A program made the translations under genes and the position numbers. Positions 59,075-64,000 of a DNA stretch of 64,000 nt are shown one piece after another. The notes under the pieces were generated by a model. The model had not been told where the DNA came from. It saw only the letters and a program-made list of their open reading frames with translations, and ran no database searches. Source of the DNA: Ga0077527 sp964531455 (GTDB taxonomy: Bacteria > Pseudomonadota > Gammaproteobacteria > Burkholderiales > SG8-41); the NCBI GenBank assembly GCA_964531455.1, contig CAZHFZ010000015.1:1-64000 (forward strand), given 5' to 3'. Within the stretch, counting starts at the first letter, position 1. Each line of letters opens with the position of its first letter.

Positions 59075-60787
59075 ATGCCAACCTACCGTCCTACCATTAC
59101 CGGCGAACGCCACATGATTTCCGCCGGACACTATTCAGCGACCCATGCCGGGTTCAAGATCCTCGAGGCTGGCGGCAATGCCATCGACGCGGGTGTTGCT
59201 GCGGGCATCGCGCTGGGCATCCTGCAGACTGACCGTGTCAATTTTGCCGGTGTGGCGCCGATCATGATCTGGCTCGCCGACAAGCAGCAGGTGGTCAATA
59301 TCGACGGACTTGGCACCTGGCCGAAAGCGGCTTCACTGGAATATTTTCACAAACACCACGAAGGCAAGATGCCGCCGGGCCTGCTGCGCACGGTGATGCC
59401 GGCGGCACCGGCGTCCTGGCTGGCTGCGCTCGAACGTTACGGCACCATGAGTTTCGGCGAGGTCGCGGCTGAAGCCATGCGGCTGGCGCGGGACGGCTTC
59501 GCGATGCACGAATTCATGGCCGATTACATCAAGGACAACGAGGCCGGTTATCGCCGCTGGCCGTCAAGCACGGCGGTATTTCTGCCCAAAGGCCGGCCAC
59601 CTGCAGTCGGCGAGCGTTTTATCCAGTCCGAACTCGCGGCTTCGCTGCAGTACATGATCGACCAGGAGACTGCGCACAAAGGGAAAGGTCGTGTAGCCGG
59701 CTTGCGCGCGGCGCGCGATGCCTTTTACAAAGGTGACATCGCGCAAAAAATCGCCAAATACCATCGCGAGAACGCGGGTTGGGTCACCGCTGAAGATCTT
59801 GCGGCCTACGAAGTCAGTTTCGAAGAGCCGGTGCGCACGCGGTTTCACGGCGTCGACCTTTACGCCTGCGGCCCGTGGTCGCAGGGGCCTGTGCTGCCGC
59901 AGACGCTGAACCTACTGTCCGGTTTTGACCTCAAGGCGATGGGTCACAACTCTCCGCAATACGTGCATACCATTGTCGAGTCACTGAAACTGTCTTTCGC
60001 CGATCGCCATCGCTATTACGGCGATCCGAAATTCGTTCAGGTGCCGCTGGATATCCTGCTTTCGCCGGCCTATGCCGATGAGCGGCGCAAGCTGATCCGC
60101 GCTGACACGGCGGCACCGGGAATGCCGGAGGCGGGCGATGTGGTCGGCTTTGCGAAAATACATAACCTGCCGCCGCCAACACCCGGTGAGCCGAATCCTC
60201 CGCCGGACACGTCCTATGTCTGTGTTGTCGACAGCCAAGGCAATGCCTTTTCGGCGACGCCCAGTGATGGATCAAGCGCGATGCCGGTGATTCCCGGCAC
60301 GGGGCTGTGCCCGTCTTCGCGCGGTTCACAGTCGTGGACCGATCCGAAGATGCCTGCAGTGATGGCGCCGGGCAAACGGCCGCGCCTGACGCCCAATCCG
60401 GCGCTTGCGCTGAAGGACGGCAAACTGCTGATGCCTTTTGGTTCCCCCGGCAATGATACCCAGCCACAGGCGATGACCCAGGTCCTTCTCAATATCGTGG
60501 TGTTCGGCATGGAGCCGCAGGCTGCGGTCGAAGCGCCGCGCTTCGCCACCTACAGCTTCCCGAGTTCGTCAGAGCCCCACGCTTACCACCCGGGGCGCAT
60601 CAATCTCGAAACGCGTTTCGACAGCAAGACTGTCGAACAGCTCGGCAAACTCGGGCACACCGTCGCCTCGTGGCGGGAGATTGATTGGCGTGCCGGCGCA
60701 GTGTGTGCAGTCCGCGTCAATTACGACAACGGCCTTCTTGAAGGTGCAGCCGATCCACGGCGGCCTTGTTATGCGATGGGTGTTTGA
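59075..60787 (+). CDS. Gamma-glutamyltransferase family protein (cytosolic, second copy)
   Basis: A 570-residue paralogue of the protein at 49870, clearly related along its whole length by eye. It shares ILEAGGNAIDAGVAAGIALG, ACGPWSQGPVLPQTLN and the maturation region DTSYVCVVD with Thr379. As in the first copy, the classical Thr-Thr-His is Thr-Ser-Tyr and PRLTP replaces the SSM motif. There is no signal peptide. It closes the operon, 17 bases after the large dehydrogenase subunit. The two copies may form a heterodimer or act on different acyl groups. Confidence 0.88.
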   Translation: MPTYRPTITGERHMISAGHYSATHAGFKILEAGGNAIDAGVAAGIALGILQTDRVNFAGVAPIMIWLADKQQVVNIDGLGTWPKAASLEYFHKHHEGKMPPGLLRTVMPAAPASWLAALERYGTMSFGEVAAEAMRLARDGFAMHEFMADYIKDNEAGYRRWPSSTAVFLPKGRPPAVGERFIQSELAASLQYMIDQETAHKGKGRVAGLRAARDAFYKGDIAQKIAKYHRENAGWVTAEDLAAYEVSFEEPVRTRFHGVDLYACGPWSQGPVLPQTLNLLSGFDLKAMGHNSPQYVHTIVESLKLSFADRHRYYGDPKFVQVPLDILLSPAYADERRKLIRADTAAPGMPEAGDVVGFAKIHNLPPPTPGEPNPPPDTSYVCVVDSQGNAFSATPSDGSSAMPVIPGTGLCPSSRGSQSWTDPKMPAVMAPGKRPRLTPNPALALKDGKLLMPFGSPGNDTQPQAMTQVLLNIVVFGMEPQAAVEAPRFATYSFPSSSEPHAYHPGRINLETRFDSKTVEQLGKLGHTVASWREIDWRAGAVCAVRVNYDNGLLEGAADPRRPCYAMGV

Positions 60788-60854
60788 GGGCTGAGTTGCA
60801 TTAACTGGACGGAGTTTTTGTATTCCGTCATCGCAGTGCGCAACATTCGCAGCA

Positions 60855-60884
60855 CGCCGGCTGCGGGTAATCCCGCAGCCGGCG
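60855..60884. terminator. GC-rich hairpin between convergent genes
   Basis: A perfect 13-base stem (60855-60867 with 60872-60884) with a TAAT loop closes the GGT operon and the convergent enoyl-CoA hydratase gene. It lacks a T-tract, so the terminator call is moderate. Confidence 0.55.
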
Positions 60885-60904
60885 CCGCGACGGTCTGAGA
60901 GGAA

Positions 60905-61681
60905 TTAGCGGCCTTTGTAAACCGGCTTGCGTTTCTCGACGAAGGCCAGTGCACTTTCGCGGAAGTCTTCCGACAGGTGCAGCGTACGCGGGCGGATCGA
61001 ATAAGCCTTGGCTTCGATGTGTTCCAGGTCCGAACGACGCGCTTCAACCATTGCGCGTACGGCGAGCGGGGGATTATTCAATACCTGTTCCGCAAGTTCC
61101 TTCGCCACCTTCATGTGTTCGCCATTCTCCGCGAGGCGGGTCAGCAGGTTCACACGGTGCGCTTCTTCGGCGTTCCAGACGCGTCCGGTGAAACACACGT
61201 CATCAGCAAATACGCCGGCGCCGCGCTGCGTCAGCATCATCCAGAACGGTGTGGCGTCGATGCCGCGGGCGATTTCAGTGACCTGGAATTTGGCATCCTT
61301 GCTCGCCACGGTCATGTCGCAGTAGAGCGCGATGCGCAGGCCGACGCCGTAGCAGTAGCTGTGCATCGCGGCGATGATGGGTTTGGCGTGCGGCGGCTTG
61401 AAAAAGGGATGGCGGATATTGCCTTCGCGTGCGGACGGGCCGCCGAGTTTTTTCAGTTCTTCCTTCGGACGTAGCTGGCGCTGCTTGACGTCGGCGCCGC
61501 TGCAGAAGGCGCGGCCGTTGCCGGAGAGGATGGCGATCATCGCTTCTTCGTCGTCATAAAAGGCATACAGCGCATCACACAGCGCGAGGCTCATTTCATC
61601 AGAAATGGCATTCAGTTTTTCGGGGCGGTTGAGCGTGATGTAGCCGATCTGGCCTTCACGTTTGTATTCGACGGTGGACAT
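60905..61681 (-). CDS. Enoyl-CoA hydratase/isomerase family protein
   Basis: A 258-residue crotonase-fold enzyme. The oxyanion-hole segments are GRAFCSGADVKQRQ near residue 55 and the helix region YCYGVGLRIALYCDMTVAS near 112. The usual catalytic Glu positions read ARGIDATPF and TGRVWNAEEAHRV, so it is not a standard hydratase. Isomerase, hydrolase or lyase activity is possible. AGGAGA precedes the ATG. It is divergent from the acyl-CoA synthetase gene, so both may belong to one acyl-CoA pathway. Confidence 0.91.
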   Translation of the reverse strand: MSTVEYKREGQIGYITLNRPEKLNAISDEMSLALCDALYAFYDDEEAMIAILSGNGRAFCSGADVKQRQLRPKEELKKLGGPSAREGNIRHPFFKPPHAKPIIAAMHSYCYGVGLRIALYCDMTVASKDAKFQVTEIARGIDATPFWMMLTQRGAGVFADDVCFTGRVWNAEEAHRVNLLTRLAENGEHMKVAKELAEQVLNNPPLAVRAMVEARRSDLEHIEAKAYSIRPRTLHLSEDFRESALAFVEKRKPVYKGR

Positions 61682-61901
61682 CCTGAATCTCCTGATGGGG
61701 TGCGATCAATCAAACCGCGGGTCAATCAAGCATTACGTTTTCTAAAGGGAAACTTGCAGTGATACGGCCCCGCATTGTCCATAAATTGCGCTGACTAGGG
61801 AATGAATCAACCACATTGTGATAATGCACCGTCGTGGGGCGGCCTCTGGGTATATATTCGCGTTTCTTGAAAATCTGAATGCTGCAGCACTTTTTATCGT
61901 A

Positions 61902-64000
61902 ATGACTCAACCCACAAACTGGACCCGTTTCTACTCCCCGAAATCCGTCGCTGTAGTCGGCGCAACTGACGACACCCGCCGTTTCGGCGGCCGCCTGATG
62001 AGGCAGATTTCCAAGTTCGGCTATGGCGGACGCATCCTGCCGGTGAATCCACGGCTCACCGAATTGAACGGACTGAAGTGTTATCCGGGGGTCAGCGCAT
62101 TGCCGGAAACCCCGGATCATGTCGGCGTGGTGATTGCGCCGGACCGCGTCATCGACGTGTTACGCGACTGCCATGCCATTGGTGTGCAGTGCGCCACCGT
62201 GTTTACGGCTGGTTACGCCGAGACGGGAACCGAGCAGGGCCGCAAGCTGCAGGAAGAGCTTGTCCGTTTTTGCCGGGACACGGGTCTGCGCGTGATGGGG
62301 CCCAACTGCAACGGGCCGGTGAATTTCATTGATCGTTTTTCGTTTTCCGCCGGTTACGCGGTATCAAGCCTGACTGAACCTCCGGGCAACGTCGGCCTGG
62401 TCAGTCAAAGCGGCGGTCTGGGTCAGAGCAATGTCATGTGGCGCGCGATCAAGGCCGGCGTACACATGAGTTACCAGGCCAGTTGTGGCAACGAAGCTGA
62501 TCTCACTGCAGTCGATTTCGCACGCTTCATGCTTGAAGGCGATCAAACGGACGTGGTGATGATGGCGCTGGAAGCCATCCGCGACGGCAAGGCCTTCATG
62601 GACCTCGCGCAATATGCGGCCGAACGCGAAAAGCCGTTGATCGTGCTCAAGTTCGGCATTACCGATGCCGGCAAACAGGCTGCAGCTTCGCATACCGGCG
62701 CCATTACCGGATCGGACGAGGTGTTCAGTGCCGTGTGCAAGCAATACGGCGTGATCCGTGTCAATGACTGCAACGAGCTGTATGAGCAGGCCATTGTCCT
62801 GCGTAACAAAAAACTGCCGAAAGGGCGCCGTGCGGCGTCAATGTCGCTTTCAGGCGGCAACGTGGTGCAGATGGCTGACGTCGGCACGCACCTCGGCTTG
62901 AGCTGGCACAACTACACGTCCCAAACCGACGGCCGTCTCGGCGAACTGATTCCCGGTTATGGCAAAGTCAGCAATCCCACGGACATGACGTCGCTGGCCA
63001 CCGGACAGCCGGAGATTTTCCGCAAGGCGATGGAAATCATCAGTGAAGACGACAACGTTGATGTGATGATTCCCGTATTCACGTTTGCACCGCGCGCTGA
63101 CCTTGAGTATGCGGCGCGACTGTCGCGCGACGCGACCAAACCGCTGGTGATGCTGGTCACCGGCGGTTGTCATGATGATCAATCATTGACCGTCGACAGC
63201 CTGGTGGCAATGGGCGCTGCCGTTTATCGCAATACCGTGGATGCGCTGCGTTATGTGCGCACGGCCATCGGTTATCGCGAATTTCTCGAAGTACGCCGCG
63301 CGCAGTCCGCACTGGTGCGGCCGCAGGGGATAGAGCAGGCCGCGGTGGGTAAGGCATTAAGTGCCGCCGGTGATCGCACGCTGACCGAGCGCGAAGCTAA
63401 AAGCCTGCTGGCGCAATACGGTCTTCCGGTGCCGAAAGAACTGCTGGCGACCAGCGCGGATGAGGCAGTCTCACATTTTCGAGGCATCAACGGCCCGGTG
63501 GCCCTGAAGATTGAATCCGAAGACATTGCCCACAAAACCGAAGCCGGCGCGATCCGTCTCGGTGTCAGCGGTGAAGCAGAAGTGCGACAGGCTTATGAAG
63601 ATGTGCTTGCCGCTGCCTTGAAGTACAAACCCGATGCGAAGATCGCCGGCGTGCTGGTGCAGGAGATGGTGCCGCGCGGCGCGGAGATGATGCTGGGCAT
63701 CGTCCGCGACCCGGTGTTCGGGCCGCTGATCGCTGTCGGTTTTGGCGGTATCTACGTCGAGGTGCTGCGCGACATTACTTTCCGCATTCCGCCGGTGGAT
63801 GTACCGACCGCGCGCGAGATGCTGGGCGAATTGCGTAGTTACAAGATTCTCGAGGGCGTGCGCGGCATGCCGGCGGCCGATATTGACGCGCTGGTGGACT
63901 GCATCGTGCGGTTGTCATGGCTGGCCCATGATCATGGCGCTACCATACGCGAGCTGGACGTTAATCCGCTGACCGTGCTGGCCAAGGGTAAGGGCGCCAA
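61902..64000 (+). CDS. ADP-forming acyl-CoA synthetase (acetate-CoA ligase family), partial
   Basis: About 699 codons of an ADP-forming (succinyl-CoA-synthetase-like) acyl-CoA ligase are present; the gene runs off the window. The CoA-binding Rossmann domain starts SVAVVGATDDTRRFGGRLM near residue 16. The ligase-CoA domains carry the phospho-histidine His264 in ASHTGAITGSD. The ATP-grasp domain begins near 490, with the second His544 in DIAHKTEAG and the GVLVQEMVPRGAEMMLG segment. The enzyme activates a carboxylate with ATP, releasing ADP. The ATG at 61902 has no strong ribosome site. It is divergent from the crotonase gene. Confidence 0.92.
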   Translation, partial: MTQPTNWTRFYSPKSVAVVGATDDTRRFGGRLMRQISKFGYGGRILPVNPRLTELNGLKCYPGVSALPETPDHVGVVIAPDRVIDVLRDCHAIGVQCATVFTAGYAETGTEQGRKLQEELVRFCRDTGLRVMGPNCNGPVNFIDRFSFSAGYAVSSLTEPPGNVGLVSQSGGLGQSNVMWRAIKAGVHMSYQASCGNEADLTAVDFARFMLEGDQTDVVMMALEAIRDGKAFMDLAQYAAEREKPLIVLKFGITDAGKQAAASHTGAITGSDEVFSAVCKQYGVIRVNDCNELYEQAIVLRNKKLPKGRRAASMSLSGGNVVQMADVGTHLGLSWHNYTSQTDGRLGELIPGYGKVSNPTDMTSLATGQPEIFRKAMEIISEDDNVDVMIPVFTFAPRADLEYAARLSRDATKPLVMLVTGGCHDDQSLTVDSLVAMGAAVYRNTVDALRYVRTAIGYREFLEVRRAQSALVRPQGIEQAAVGKALSAAGDRTLTEREAKSLLAQYGLPVPKELLATSADEAVSHFRGINGPVALKIESEDIAHKTEAGAIRLGVSGEAEVRQAYEDVLAAALKYKPDAKIAGVLVQEMVPRGAEMMLGIVRDPVFGPLIAVGFGGIYVEVLRDITFRIPPVDVPTAREMLGELRSYKILEGVRGMPAADIDALVDCIVRLSWLAHDHGATIRELDVNPLTVLAKGKGA

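Overview
The window reads as chromosomal DNA of a betaproteobacterium, most likely a Burkholderiales-type lineage. The evidence is a GC-rich coding style, seven Bug/TctC-type extracytoplasmic solute receptors, a hemP gene with a Fur site, a DUF6352-SirB1 gene pair, and many small catabolic operons for organic acids. No rRNA operon, CRISPR array, intact insertion sequence or prophage was seen. One tRNA gene (Arg, anticodon CCT) is present at 20993-21068.

Layout. 0.4-3.4 kb: tripartite tricarboxylate transporter tctB-tctA-receptor. 3.5-9.2 kb: class II aldolase with an MFS permease, a PrpF isomerase, a TerB/DUF697 protein and an SDR. 9.0-10.0 kb: hemP and three tiny genes behind a textbook Fur-overlapped promoter. 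10.1-12.6 kb: MFS permease, small membrane protein, renalase-like flavoprotein. 12.6-19.0 kb: minus-strand operon of 5-oxoprolinase, AhpD-like protein, 2-hydroxyacid dehydrogenase and receptor. 19.1-27.8 kb: mostly housekeeping (Ser/Thr kinase with a cNMP-binding domain, BamE-like lipoprotein, tRNA-Arg, decayed lapG, DUF6352, SirB1, hydrolase, NfeD-paraslipin pair, mlaA). 28.0-31.1 kb: gabD, a VOC protein and an isopropylmalate-dehydrogenase relative. 31.3-36.3 kb: TauD-like dioxygenase, GntR regulator, receptor, enolase-superfamily enzyme, SMP-30 lactonase. 36.5-39.7 kb: haloacetate-dehalogenase-like hydrolase, MFS permease, receptor. 39.8-49.4 kb: a tcuAB-centred polycarboxylate block with PrpD, PrpF, receptor and OFA-type permease. 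49.9-60.8 kb: a nine-gene co-directional operon with two cytosolic gamma-glutamyltransferase-like proteins, two receptors, a DadA-like oxidase, PrpD and a three-subunit HcnABC/opine-oxidase-type dehydrogenase. 60.9-64.0 kb: enoyl-CoA hydratase and an ADP-forming acyl-CoA synthetase cut by the window end.

How the genes work together. Most of the window equips the cell to capture and degrade small carboxylates, hydroxy acids and amino-acid conjugates. Receptors outnumber membrane TctAB pairs seven to one, so several receptors must share the single permease here, use permeases elsewhere, or act as sensors. TcuAB, two PrpF and two PrpD proteins suggest metabolism around aconitate-like tricarboxylates. 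The 49.9-60.8 kb operon looks like a pathway for an N-acylated or opine-like amino compound: amide cleavage, then oxidative deamination. It is the best candidate for an undescribed system. The most testable smaller signals are the Fur-controlled small-protein operon, a terminator-like hairpin in the gabD leader, and an inverted tRNA-Arg 3' remnant beside tRNA-Arg and a truncated lapG.
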